Positions 6,690 to 14,499 of a stretch of 14,947 nt of DNA are shown one piece after another. Source of the DNA: an uncultured Lachnospiraceae bacterium (lineage in GTDB: Bacteria; Bacillota; Clostridia; Lachnospirales; Lachnospiraceae); the NCBI GenBank assembly GCA_910585765.1, contig CAJUES010000069.1, positions 1,360 through 16,306 on the forward strand, written 5' to 3'. The notes below the pieces were generated by a model. That model saw only the letters and a program-made list of their open reading frames with translations, had not been told where the DNA came from and made no database searches. The position numbers and the translations under genes are program-made. The number at the start of each line of letters is the position of its first letter. The stretch's first letter is position 1.

Positions 6690-6719
6690 ATTTTACCACA
6701 CATCCGCGATTTTGACCAA
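6690..6719 (-). promoter_or_regulatory. brnT promoter (-35 TTGGTC, 18 bp, -10 TAAAAT)
   Basis: On the minus strand TTGGTC (6719-6714) and TAAAAT (6695-6690) are 18 bases apart, with an A/T-rich stretch upstream (6720-6760) that could act as an UP element. It lies 31 bases before the brnT TTG. It would drive brnT and brnA, and by read-through the beta-CASP gene, since no terminator follows brnA. Confidence 0.6.
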
Positions 6720-6778
6720 TGTATTTAAAAATTAATGCTAAAAAACTCTAATTATTTCATTTCATTTTCATCAATATA

Positions 6779-6797
6779 TGGTATGATATTTTCATAC
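6779..6797 (+). promoter_or_regulatory. Extended -10 promoter and overlapping palindromic operator of the GH31 gene
   Basis: TGGTATGAT at 6779-6787 is an extended -10 element (TG-N-TATGAT) with no good -35. An inverted repeat GTATGA-N5-TCATAC at 6781-6797 overlaps the -10 and the region just before the start of transcription. A bound repressor would block the polymerase, as expected for a sugar-responsive glycoside hydrolase gene. The regulator is not in the window. Confidence 0.5.
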
Positions 6798-6883
6798 AGG
6801 ACGCGCACAGTGCCGGGTGCAGCAGTTATCTGTCCTTGAAACGATCCAATCCATACAAAGACCGGCGCAGAAAAGAGGTCATG

Positions 6884-9223
6884 ATGAAATTCAGTAACGG
6901 CTGCTGGCTCCAGCAGGAAGGCTGTGAATGCTTCGCACCACAGCAGGCATATTTTACAAAAGTTGAGGCGGACAAGGTGACGATCTGCGCCCCTACGACG
7001 CGCATCAACCACAGAGGCGACACGCTCGGCGGCATCAACCTGACGCTGGTCATCACCGCCCCCATGGATGAGGTCATCCGCGTGCAGACCTACCATCATC
7101 TGGGCGCCGTGAACACCCAGCCGGCATTTGAGATCAACGCCGCCGCAAGACCGCTCAAGGTGGACGAAGATGCGCAGCGCATCGTCATCCGCAGCGGCTC
7201 CCTTGCCCTCGAGATCGGCAAAGACAACTGGTATATGAGATACACCCGGGACGGCAAACTGATCACGGAATCCCGGGCAAAGGATCTCGCCCTCATGAAG
7301 ACAGACTGGCGCGGGCTTGCCTACGACAGGGACGACAACCATGACACCTACATGCGCCAGCAGCTGGGGATCGGCGTCGACGAGAAGATATACGGCCTCG
7401 GCGAGCGCTTCACCCCGTTTGTCAGGAACGGCCAGAGCATAAAGATCTGGAACGCAGACGGCGGGACCAGCACGGAACAGTGCTACAAGAACATCCCGTT
7501 CTATGTGTCAAGCAAAGGGTATGGTGTCTTTGTAAACCATCCGGAAAACGTCGAGTTCGAGATCGGCACAGAGATGGTCACAAAGACTGAGTTCTCCGTG
7601 GAGGGCACTTACCTTGACTACTTCCTGATCGACGGGCCTGAGATGAAAGACGTGCTGAGAAGATACACCGACATCACCGGAAAGCCGGGACTCCCCGCGC
7701 CGTGGACTTTCGGATTGTGGCTGTCCACCTCGTTCACGACAAACTATGACGAGGAGACGGTCATGAGCTTTGTCGACGGCATGCTCGAAAGGGGGATCCC
7801 GCTGAGAACGTTCCACTTCGACTGCTTCTGGATGAAAGAGTTCCACTGGAGCGACTTTCTGTGGGACAGCAGGGTGTTCCCGGATCCGGCCGGCATGCTA
7901 AAGCGCATCAAGGACAAGGGGCTGAATATCTGCGTGTGGATCAACTCCTACATCGGGCAGGAATCCGCGCTTTTCAGGGAAGGCATGGAAAAAGGTTACT
8001 TTATCAGACGCCCCAACGGTCAGGTGTGGCAGTGGGATATGTGGCAGCCCGGCATGGCGATCGTGGATTTCACGAACCCTGCCGCATGGAAATGGTTCCA
8101 GGACAAGCTTGAGATCCTGCTCGACATGGGCGTGGACTGCTTCAAGACGGACTTCGGTGAGCGGATCCCGACCGATGTCATCTATCACGACGGCTCCAAC
8201 CCGAAAAAAATGCACAACTACTACACGTATCTGTATAACAAGTGCGTCTACGAGCTGCTCGAGAGAAAGCTCGGAAAGGGACAGGCAGTCCTCTTTGCCC
8301 GCTCCGCAACGGTCGGCGGTCAGAAATTTCCCGTCCACTGGGGCGGCGACTGCTGGTCCGACTACGAGTCCATGGAGGAGAGCCTGCGCGGCGGGCTGTC
8401 GCTGTGCATGTCAGGCTTTGGCTTCTGGGCGCACGATATCGGGGGATTTGAGCACACCTCGACGGCTGACGTCTACAAGCGCTGGGTGGCTTTCGGCCTC
8501 CTCTCCTCACACAGCAGGCTCCACGGCAGCCAGTCCTACCGCGTGCCGTGGGCGTATGACGAGGAGGCAGTCGACGTTGTGCGCTACTTCACGCGCCTGA
8601 AAGCAAAGCTGATGCCCTATATCTACAAGACCGCGATCACTGCTGCCACACAGGGCATTCCAAGCATGCGGAGCATGGTGCTCGAGTTTGCAAAGGACAA
8701 AACCTGCCACTATCTCGACAAACAGTACATGCTCGGCGACAGCCTGCTCGTGGCTCCGATCTTCAACGACGAGGGCCGGGCGGAATACTATCTGCCGCAG
8801 GGGATCTGGACAAACTTCTTCACCGGCAGGGAGTACCGGGGCGGCACATGGATCGAGGAACAGCACGGCTACCTGAGCATTCCGCTGATGGTGCGCGAGA
8901 ACGCTGTCGTGGCGGTCGGCGCCCACGACGACAGACCGGACTACGACTACGCGGACGGCTGTGAGCTTCGCGTCTACGCGATCCACGACGGTGTCAGGAT
9001 CGACACGGAAGTGTACGGCATGAACAACACTGTCGAGCTGTCCGCCTGCATAAAGCGGCAGGGACACAGCATCATCGCGACAGTCGACGGCGGCAAGCCG
9101 TACAGGATCCGCATGGTCAACATGCGCGCGGCAAATGCCGTGAACGGATTCCTGACGATCGAGGGAAATGACTCCATCGTCACGCCCGACCAGGGTGCAA
9201 ATGTGGTGGAGATCACGTTCTGA
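6884..9223 (+). CDS. yicI: GH31 alpha-xylosidase (YicI type)
   Basis: A 779-residue family GH31 enzyme closely resembling E. coli YicI (772 residues), which removes terminal alpha-1,6-xylose from isoprimeverose and xyloglucan oligosaccharides. The nucleophile is Asp423 in FKTDFGERIPTD and the acid/base is Asp489 in HWGGDCWSDYES; their 66-residue spacing equals that of YicI as I recall it (416 and 482). The conserved FARSATVGGQKFPVHWGG and SGFGFWAHDIGGFE blocks are present. It has an N-terminal beta-sandwich, a (beta/alpha)8 barrel and C-terminal beta domains, with no signal peptide, so it is cytoplasmic. The start at 6884 (MKFSNGCW) has GAGG five bases upstream; a TTG at 6836 has no site. It is a single-gene unit between an extended -10 promoter and a strong terminator. 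The exact sugar specificity is inferred from similarity. Confidence 0.93.
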   Translation: MKFSNGCWLQQEGCECFAPQQAYFTKVEADKVTICAPTTRINHRGDTLGGINLTLVITAPMDEVIRVQTYHHLGAVNTQPAFEINAAARPLKVDEDAQRIVIRSGSLALEIGKDNWYMRYTRDGKLITESRAKDLALMKTDWRGLAYDRDDNHDTYMRQQLGIGVDEKIYGLGERFTPFVRNGQSIKIWNADGGTSTEQCYKNIPFYVSSKGYGVFVNHPENVEFEIGTEMVTKTEFSVEGTYLDYFLIDGPEMKDVLRRYTDITGKPGLPAPWTFGLWLSTSFTTNYDEETVMSFVDGMLERGIPLRTFHFDCFWMKEFHWSDFLWDSRVFPDPAGMLKRIKDKGLNICVWINSYIGQESALFREGMEKGYFIRRPNGQVWQWDMWQPGMAIVDFTNPAAWKWFQDKLEILLDMGVDCFKTDFGERIPTDVIYHDGSNPKKMHNYYTYLYNKCVYELLERKLGKGQAVLFARSATVGGQKFPVHWGGDCWSDYESMEESLRGGLSLCMSGFGFWAHDIGGFEHTSTADVYKRWVAFGLLSSHSRLHGSQSYRVPWAYDEEAVDVVRYFTRLKAKLMPYIYKTAITAATQGIPSMRSMVLEFAKDKTCHYLDKQYMLGDSLLVAPIFNDEGRAEYYLPQGIWTNFFTGREYRGGTWIEEQHGYLSIPLMVRENAVVAVGAHDDRPDYDYADGCELRVYAIHDGVRIDTEVYGMNNTVELSACIKRQGHSIIATVDGGKPYRIRMVNMRAANAVNGFLTIEGNDSIVTPDQGANVVEITF

Positions 9224-9233
9224 TCGCGATCGA

Positions 9234-9270
9234 ACAGCAAAAAGGTGCAGATTCTGCACCTTTTTGCTGT
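9234..9270. terminator. Bidirectional terminator between GH31 and pepF
   Basis: ACAGCAAAAAGGTGCAG at 9234-9250 and its perfect complement at 9254-9270 form a 17-bp stem with a three-base ATT loop. The GC core (GGTGCAG/CTGCACC) is flanked by five A on one side and five T on the other, so it has a U-run in both directions. It lies 10 bases after the GH31 stop and 34 bases after the pepF stop (minus strand), serving both convergent genes. Confidence 0.95.
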
Positions 9271-9304
9271 CTTGTTCTCTTGAAATACTGCAGATCAGAT
9301 CCTC

Positions 9305-11014
9305 TCACGCCATGAACGGACTGTTCATCAGCTCGTCGCGCGCCACGCCGACCGCGCGCGCCACACTGCCCTGTTCAAACGGGTTGGAGATGTTCGCGTA
9401 CCTGAGTGTCTCGAGATAGCTCATGCTGCCGCCGCACTTGCAGAGATTGAGATAATCCGCCCACGCGCTGTCGTGATCCTCCCGCGCCTTCTTCTTGAAC
9501 TCCATCGCGCCCATCGTCGTGAGCGTGTAATTGATATAGTACATCGGGTAGAGATAAATGTGCAGCTTGTGATACCAGTACCCGCCTCTGTCAAAGAAAT
9601 CATCCGGCTCATACGCGCGCCACGGCATATACTTCTCCTCGAGCTTTTTCCATTCCAGCGTGCGCTCCCGCGGCGTCAGGTCCGGGTTTGCATAGCAGAT
9701 ATGCTGGAACTCGTCGACCGCCACGCCAAAAGGCACAAACGTGATCGCCTCCTGCAGGTGCGCAAAGCGGAATTTGTCCGCCTGATCCCCGAAAAAGCGC
9801 TCCGCGTACGGGTAGGCGAACTGTTCCATCGACATGGAATGGATCTCCGCGATATCGGTTGATTCCATGTAGTAATCGGAGAGCGGCTGGCTGCGCATCG
9901 CCATATAGCCGGCAAACGCATGTCCGAGCTCGTGCGACAGCACCTGCATGTCAAAGATCGTCTGATTGAAGCAGGAGAATACGAACGGCGCCTTGTATCT
10001 GCGCAGATCCGTCATATACCCGGTCGACGCCTTCCCCGGCTTGTTCTTTAGATCCATCAGCTCGTGTTCGATCATGAAATCGATGAACTCCCCTGTCTCG
10101 GGACTCATCTCGTGGTACATCCCTGCCGCCTCGCCGACCATGAAATCATCGTCGCCCGCCGGAACCGCATTGCCGTCCGGGAAGATGCGCTTCTCATCAT
10201 AGAATGCAAAGTCCTCCACGCCGAGACGCTTCGCCTGCGCCTCATACAGCTTCTGGCAGAGCGGCACGATCACGGTACGCACCTGCTCGCGGAAGGACTC
10301 CACTTCCTTCTGTCCGTAATCCGTGCGCCCCTGTTTCATGTACGCCACCGGTATATAGTTTTCATAGCCGAGATTGCGCCCCATCTCATTGCGTATCGCG
10401 ATCAGCTCATCCCAGATCTCCTCCAGACGCGGCTCGTTTTTGTGGTAGAACGCGGCATAGGCGCGAACGGCTCCCCTGCGCACTTCCCTGTCCTCGTGCT
10501 CAAAGTACTTCTGCACACCGTACAGGTTCAGCGTCTTGCCGTCAAACGGGATCTCCGCCGCCGCCATGATCTTCTGATATTCATTGCAGAGCTTTGCCTC
10601 CTGCTGCATCAGCGGGATGTTTGCCTCGCAGAATGACTTCTCATCCAGCTCCATCTTTGCAAAGAACTGCCTCCCGTACTCCCTCTCAAAATCAGCGCTG
10701 AACGGACTGTTTCGCAGCGCATCGTTGACAGCGAGGAAGTGCGGCACGATTGTCGGGAGCGTGGTGTCAATATACTCGTTCTCCTTCTCGTAAAACGCAT
10801 CCGTGGTGTCCAATGTGTGGCGGATCGAGGCGATCGTGGCATCCGTGCTGAAATCCATCGACTTCTCGTCAAACGCGAAAAGTGCCTCCTTGAGCTCGGC
10901 ATAAGTGCCCGCCTTCCCGATGCGCTCCTTCGTCTCTGCCGCAAACGCCGCCATCTCCTCAAAGTCCGGTCTTTTGTACTCCAGTGTCGAAAACTTGAAA
11001 TCTTCCATTTTCAT
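9305..11014 (-). CDS. pepF: M3 family oligoendopeptidase (PepF type)
   Basis: A 569-residue zinc metallopeptidase of family M3 that degrades short peptides in the cytoplasm. The HELGH zinc motif has His361, Glu362 and His365 within VLSHELGHAFAGY, and the likely third ligand is Glu390 in DIAEIHSMSMEQFA. The C-terminal half has the tyrosine-rich substrate-binding helices usual in the family (YWYHKLHIYLYPMYYINYTL). There is no signal peptide. An in-frame ATG at 11026 would use GGAGG as codons (ATGGAGG), so the start at 11014 (MKMEDF), five bases after GGAGG, is preferred. A 46-codon small ORF upstream overlaps this start by ATGA. The gene follows yitT after a hairpin-rich 222-base spacer and ends before a shared terminator. 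The preferred peptides cannot be read from sequence. Confidence 0.93.
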   Translation of the reverse strand: MKMEDFKFSTLEYKRPDFEEMAAFAAETKERIGKAGTYAELKEALFAFDEKSMDFSTDATIASIRHTLDTTDAFYEKENEYIDTTLPTIVPHFLAVNDALRNSPFSADFEREYGRQFFAKMELDEKSFCEANIPLMQQEAKLCNEYQKIMAAAEIPFDGKTLNLYGVQKYFEHEDREVRRGAVRAYAAFYHKNEPRLEEIWDELIAIRNEMGRNLGYENYIPVAYMKQGRTDYGQKEVESFREQVRTVIVPLCQKLYEAQAKRLGVEDFAFYDEKRIFPDGNAVPAGDDDFMVGEAAGMYHEMSPETGEFIDFMIEHELMDLKNKPGKASTGYMTDLRRYKAPFVFSCFNQTIFDMQVLSHELGHAFAGYMAMRSQPLSDYYMESTDIAEIHSMSMEQFAYPYAERFFGDQADKFRFAHLQEAITFVPFGVAVDEFQHICYANPDLTPRERTLEWKKLEEKYMPWRAYEPDDFFDRGGYWYHKLHIYLYPMYYINYTLTTMGAMEFKKKAREDHDSAWADYLNLCKCGGSMSYLETLRYANISNPFEQGSVARAVGVARDELMNSPFMA

Positions 11015-11151
11015 CTTAACCTCCATGATTCCGCTCTGCGGAATCTCAAATCAATACGGAGAATGCCTGTACTTTGGGCATTCTCTTGTGTGAGACTTAG
11101 AACTTCTTCACGAAGCAGCCTTTGCTGCGAGTGATTAGAAGTTCTTCTCAC
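11011..11151 (-). CDS. Possible 46-residue leader ORF overlapping the pepF start
   Basis: A GTG at 11151-11149 has AAGGAG five bases upstream and opens a 46-codon frame whose TGA (11013-11011) overlaps the pepF ATG as ATGA, an arrangement typical of translational coupling. The predicted peptide begins MRRTSNHSQQRLLREEV and is rich in Arg, Ser and Leu, with no family recognised. However, its frame runs through three inverted repeats, so the peptide may simply be a by-product of structured or repetitive DNA. Expression is doubtful. Confidence 0.35.
   Translation of the reverse strand: MRRTSNHSQQRLLREEVLSLTQENAQSTGILRIDLRFRRAESWRLR
11027..11045. repeat. Inverted repeat immediately before the pepF ribosome binding site
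   Basis: GATTCCGC-TCT-GCGGAATC has perfect eight-base arms with a three-base loop. On the pepF transcript the hairpin ends two bases before GGAGG, so it could stabilise the 5' region or affect ribosome access. The ilvE leader has an equivalent short perfect palindrome close to its ribosome binding site. Confidence 0.65.
11059..11085. repeat. Inverted repeat in the yitT-pepF spacer
   Basis: GAGAATGCC at 11059-11067 and GGCATTCTC at 11077-11085 are perfect nine-base arms around a nine-base loop. No T-run follows in either direction, so it is not a simple terminator. It is two bases from the larger hairpin at 11088-11153. Confidence 0.65.
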
Positions 11152-11153
11152 AC
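11088..11153. repeat. Large nested inverted repeat (66 bp) in the yitT-pepF spacer
   Basis: Arms nest in order: GTGTGAGA (11088-11095) with TCTCACAC (11146-11153); AGAACTTCT (11099-11107) with AGAAGTTCT (11137-11145); TCAC (11108-11111) with GTGA (11131-11134); and GCAGC (11115-11119) with GCTGC (11124-11128) around a four-base loop. About 26 pairs form, with a three-base bulge and small internal loops. The nearly symmetric form suggests a structured RNA or a small palindromic repeat element. No T-run follows. Confidence 0.7.
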
Positions 11154-11184
11154 TAACTCCTTCTCTTTTATTTTTATGCGATCT

Positions 11185-11215
11185 CTCAGGAACTGTTTTT
11201 TCTGCAGTTCCTAAG
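11185..11215 (-). other. Hairpin after yitT
   Basis: On the minus strand CUUAGGAACUG (11215-11205) pairs with CAGUUCCUGAG (11195-11185) over 11 positions with one G-U pair and a nine-base A-rich loop. It starts 21 bases after the yitT stop but no T-run follows, so it is not a canonical terminator; it may be an mRNA 3' end or processing structure. Confidence 0.5.
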
Positions 11216-11236
11216 CCAAGGGCGCTGCCCCCGGCA

Positions 11237-12097
11237 TCACTCGTACGGTCTCTGGTAAAAGCGCCCCGAGATCTGCTGGGTGTTGATGACGTTGACAAAC
11301 GCCTTCGGATCGACCTCCTTGATCCCCTTGATGATGTCCTTGCACTCCGCCCTTGACACGACAGAGTACACGATCTTGCGCTCCTGATGTTCATAGGAAC
11401 CCTCCGCCTCGATGATCGTGGCGCCGTGGTTGCTGTTTTTGGCGATCACCTCATACACGCGCCTTGCATGGTTCGTCACCACCAGCAGCGTGTGCTTGCG
11501 GTACTGCTTGAAGAGCGTGTGGAGAACCTGCGTGGAAGCGTACTGGAAAATGATCGAGTACAATGCTTTCTCCCAGCCAAACAGCAGTCCTGCGACCACC
11601 AGAAGGATCGCGTTAAAGCCCAGGATCAGATTGAACGAATCCATGCCTGTCTTTTCGGACAAAAAGATACTGATAAAATCCGTACCGCCCGTCGTGGCGT
11701 TCATCATCAGACACAGGCTGATCGAAAACCCGTTGATGATCCCGCCAAACACACTGATCAGCAGTGTGTCATAGACAATTGCCTGGGACGGAAGAACGTC
11801 CGTCAATATATTGGTCAGCATGATGCACAGACAGGAATAGAGTGTAAACTTCTTACCGATAAAACGGAAACCGATATAGATCGGCACCAGATTCAACAGG
11901 ACGTTGATCAGCGTGTACGGGAGCTCAAAGCCGAAAAACAGCTCGACGATCCGCTGGATCAGCAGCGTGAGTCCTGTCGCCCCGCCCGGATAAAGGCCAC
12001 CAGTTTGAACAAATGTTTTGATATTCAACGCCATGATCACCGATGCCAGGCAGATCACTACGATTCGCTTCGCATCTTCCCTGAAACTGAATTTCAT
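11237..12097 (-). CDS. YitT family membrane protein (DUF161/DUF2179)
   Basis: A 286-residue integral membrane protein of the YitT family, common in Firmicutes in several paralogues and of unproven function. About five or six hydrophobic segments fill residues 10-175, including IVVICLASVIMALNI, the GGLYPGGATGLTLLIQRI loop typical of the family, LISVFGGIINGFSISLCLMM and FNAILLVVAGLLFGW. The soluble C-terminal DUF2179 domain runs from about residue 200 (HTLLVVTNHARRVYEVI) to the end. The start has GGAGG with a nine-base spacing. It begins 24 bases after the GH95 stop without a terminator between, so the two are probably co-transcribed. Any link to sugar uptake is only from position; no substrate can be named. 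Confidence 0.9.
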   Translation of the reverse strand: MKFSFREDAKRIVVICLASVIMALNIKTFVQTGGLYPGGATGLTLLIQRIVELFFGFELPYTLINVLLNLVPIYIGFRFIGKKFTLYSCLCIMLTNILTDVLPSQAIVYDTLLISVFGGIINGFSISLCLMMNATTGGTDFISIFLSEKTGMDSFNLILGFNAILLVVAGLLFGWEKALYSIIFQYASTQVLHTLFKQYRKHTLLVVTNHARRVYEVIAKNSNHGATIIEAEGSYEHQERKIVYSVVSRAECKDIIKGIKEVDPKAFVNVINTQQISGRFYQRPYE

Positions 12098-12121
12098 ACG
12101 TATTCTCCTCCATATCCCGCT

Positions 12122-14455
12122 CTATGAAAATATTATTTCTGTCCAGATGCCCGCCCGGAGCGCCGCTTCCGCGCGCCTGCCGTCATAGACAAAACGCCTC
12201 ACCGCATCGCGCGCGCTGCAGATCCGCGCCGATATGAGCTTTCCGTCCCGCCATGCTATGTCCATGCGCGCATTCCCGCGTACCCTGACACCTGTTATCT
12301 GTCCGTTCCGCCACGCGCCGGGCAGTGCCGGCAGCAGGACGATCCGGTCTGCATTGCTCTGTACCAGCATCTCCACCATCGCCGCGACGGATCCGAAATT
12401 CCCGTCGATCTGGAATGGCGGGTGGTTGTCAAAGAGATTTGGCAGCGTCGACTTGATAAAGAGCTGCCGCAGATGCTCGTGCGCCCGCTCCCCATCCCAG
12501 AGTTTCGCGTAGTGGTTCATGATCCACGCCCGGCTCCAGCCGGTGTGACCGCCGCCGCCCTCGAGACGCTTCTGCAGCGTCCGCTCTGCCGCATCCGCGA
12601 GCTCCGGCGTGCCATCCCTCGTGATCTGATCCGACGGGTGCAGCCCGTACAGATGAGAGATATGTCTGTGCCCCGGCTCCTTCTCCTTGTACTCCTCACA
12701 CCACTCAAGGATCCTGCCGTCGCGCCCTATGCGCGTGGGAATCAGCTGTCCGCAGGCTTCGACGATCTGTCTGTCGAGCTCGTCGGACACTCCGAGAACC
12801 TCCGCCGCGCGGTGGCATTGGCTGAACAAATCCCGCAGGATCTGATTGTCCATCGTCACGCCGATCGAATTTGCCCCCTGCTCCCCGCCTGGCAGGATAA
12901 ACGTATTTTCGGGCGACACGCTCGGGCACGTACACAGATAAGTCTTCCCATCGATCTCATGCCCGATGCAAAAATCCAGAAAAAACTGTGCCGCCTCTCG
13001 CATGACCGGAAACATCCCGCGCAAAAACTCCACGTCACCCGTATACTCGTAGTGCATCCATATGTGCGTGCAGAGCCACGCGCCTCCCATCACCCAGAAG
13101 CTGCCGGGAATCCACAGATCCTGCGGTGCCGTGTCCCCCCAGATATCCGTGTTGTGGTGCGCCACAAACCCGCGGCAGCCGTACATGACCTCGGCAGTCC
13201 GCCTGCCGTTTGGCAGCATCCTTTTGAGCAGGTCAAACAGCGGCAGATGGCACTCGCCCAGATCGCAGACCTCCGCCGGCCAGTAGTTCATCTCCGTGTT
13301 GATATTGATCGTAAACTTCGCATCCCACGGCGCTTCCATGTCCTTGTTCCACAGTCCCTGCAGCGTCGCGGGGAGCGTTCCCGGACGGCTGCAGCTTATG
13401 AGCAGATACCTGCCGAAATTGAAATACAGCTGTTCCAGGCACAGGTCCGTACCGCCTGCTGCGATCCCCGCCAGACACTGGCTTGTCGTCCTCTGCGCCG
13501 TGCTGACAGCAGTCCCGTCCGTGTCTAACATCAGGGACACCCGGTCAAAGTAGGACTTGTAGTCGTCGATGTGCCTTCTCCTGAGTTCGTCATAGCCTCC
13601 CGAAGCCGCCTCCGCAAGTTTTCCCGCAAGCGCCTCTCTCAGCGCGTTTTTTTTCGCGAGGCTCTCCTGCCGGCTGTCCTCGATCTGTACCTGCAGGCGG
13701 TATGTCGTCAGCGCGCTCCAGTACAGGCAGACCTCCGTGGCGTCACGGACAGTGATGCACTCGCCGATCACCTCGATCTTCCCGTCAGGGCTCGCCGCCT
13801 TACACATCATGGCATAATCCAGACCGTCGCGCCCCAGGTTCCCGCCGAGCACGATGCTGTCCCCCGACGCTCTCTCCGAATACTCATATATGTGATGCCT
13901 TGACTGCATGATCTCCAGGTTCATCTTCTTTTTCCCCCTGGCAGTCAGACGCATCGCGCACACGTCATCGGGCGCCGACATAAAGATCTCCCTCTCATAC
14001 ACCGTATCGTCCAGCTCAAAGTGCGTGTAGCCGAGTGCCTCGCCCACGTTCAGCCCTCTCTCATACCCGCTGACGCCCCCCTCGGAGAGCTCCCCTCCAA
14101 GATCGTAGTCGACCGAGATATCCCCGAGTGTCTGGTAGATCCGCATGCCGGACGGTGTGCCGCTGAGCGCCTGCTTGCAAAGCCGTTCCGCCTCATGGAT
14201 CTTCCCCGCCCGGATCAGCTCCCTGATCACCGGGAGCTTCTCCCTCGCGCTCGGATTGTTCCTGTCCATGGGGCCGCCGTACCATATGGTATCCTCGTTG
14301 ACCTGTATCCGCTCGCCGCCGATGCCTCCGAACACCATGCCGCCGATCCTGCCGTTTCCGACCGGGAGCGCCTCATTCCAGTCCGTTGCCGGCTGGTCAT
14401 ACCAAAGTACTGTGCAGTTTCTCTTGCCCTCGTCGTGTCTCTCTCTGATATCCAT
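12122..14455 (-). CDS. GH95 glycoside hydrolase (alpha-L-fucosidase or alpha-L-galactosidase)
   Basis: A 777-residue family GH95 enzyme, an inverting exo-enzyme that removes alpha-L-fucose or alpha-L-galactose from glycan ends. The N-terminal beta domain opens with LWYDQPATDWNEALPVGNGR. Catalytic residues known from bifidobacterial AfcA can be matched: Asn384 and Asn386 in FTININTEMNYWPAE, Glu516 in PSVSPENTF and Asp684 in FQIDGNFGS. Thr382 stands where fucosidases, as I recall, have histidine, so the sugar may be L-galactose. There is no signal peptide. The start at 14455 (MDIRERHD) has GAGG nine bases upstream; an ATG at 14503 overlaps the stop of the preceding small gene as ATGA but lacks a good site and would add 16 basic residues. 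It probably forms an operon with that small gene and yitT. Confidence 0.9.
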   Translation of the reverse strand: MDIRERHDEGKRNCTVLWYDQPATDWNEALPVGNGRIGGMVFGGIGGERIQVNEDTIWYGGPMDRNNPSAREKLPVIRELIRAGKIHEAERLCKQALSGTPSGMRIYQTLGDISVDYDLGGELSEGGVSGYERGLNVGEALGYTHFELDDTVYEREIFMSAPDDVCAMRLTARGKKKMNLEIMQSRHHIYEYSERASGDSIVLGGNLGRDGLDYAMMCKAASPDGKIEVIGECITVRDATEVCLYWSALTTYRLQVQIEDSRQESLAKKNALREALAGKLAEAASGGYDELRRRHIDDYKSYFDRVSLMLDTDGTAVSTAQRTTSQCLAGIAAGGTDLCLEQLYFNFGRYLLISCSRPGTLPATLQGLWNKDMEAPWDAKFTININTEMNYWPAEVCDLGECHLPLFDLLKRMLPNGRRTAEVMYGCRGFVAHHNTDIWGDTAPQDLWIPGSFWVMGGAWLCTHIWMHYEYTGDVEFLRGMFPVMREAAQFFLDFCIGHEIDGKTYLCTCPSVSPENTFILPGGEQGANSIGVTMDNQILRDLFSQCHRAAEVLGVSDELDRQIVEACGQLIPTRIGRDGRILEWCEEYKEKEPGHRHISHLYGLHPSDQITRDGTPELADAAERTLQKRLEGGGGHTGWSRAWIMNHYAKLWDGERAHEHLRQLFIKSTLPNLFDNHPPFQIDGNFGSVAAMVEMLVQSNADRIVLLPALPGAWRNGQITGVRVRGNARMDIAWRDGKLISARICSARDAVRRFVYDGRRAEAALRAGIWTEIIFS

Positions 14456-14499
14456 CTTTACTTTCCTCTGTTTTCTTTTTGAATTTTTCATGCAGATTT

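Noticed and set aside
8507..9259. 250-codon minus-strand frame opposite the GH31 gene, and a similar 196-codon frame at 6752-7342
   Set aside because: Antisense shadows of the alpha-xylosidase; no family resemblance, and one crosses the terminator.
11088..11153. Large hairpin as a T-box or other known riboswitch for pepF
   Set aside because: No T-box sequence or known riboswitch core is recognisable, and peptidase genes are not usual targets.
11387..12127. 246-codon plus-strand frame opposite yitT
   Set aside because: Antisense to a membrane protein gene; the charged composition mirrors the hydrophobic codons on the other strand.
12422..13528. 368-codon plus-strand frame opposite GH95
   Set aside because: It lies wholly antisense to a clear GH95 gene, has no recognisable domain and is explained by the GC-rich third positions of the real gene.
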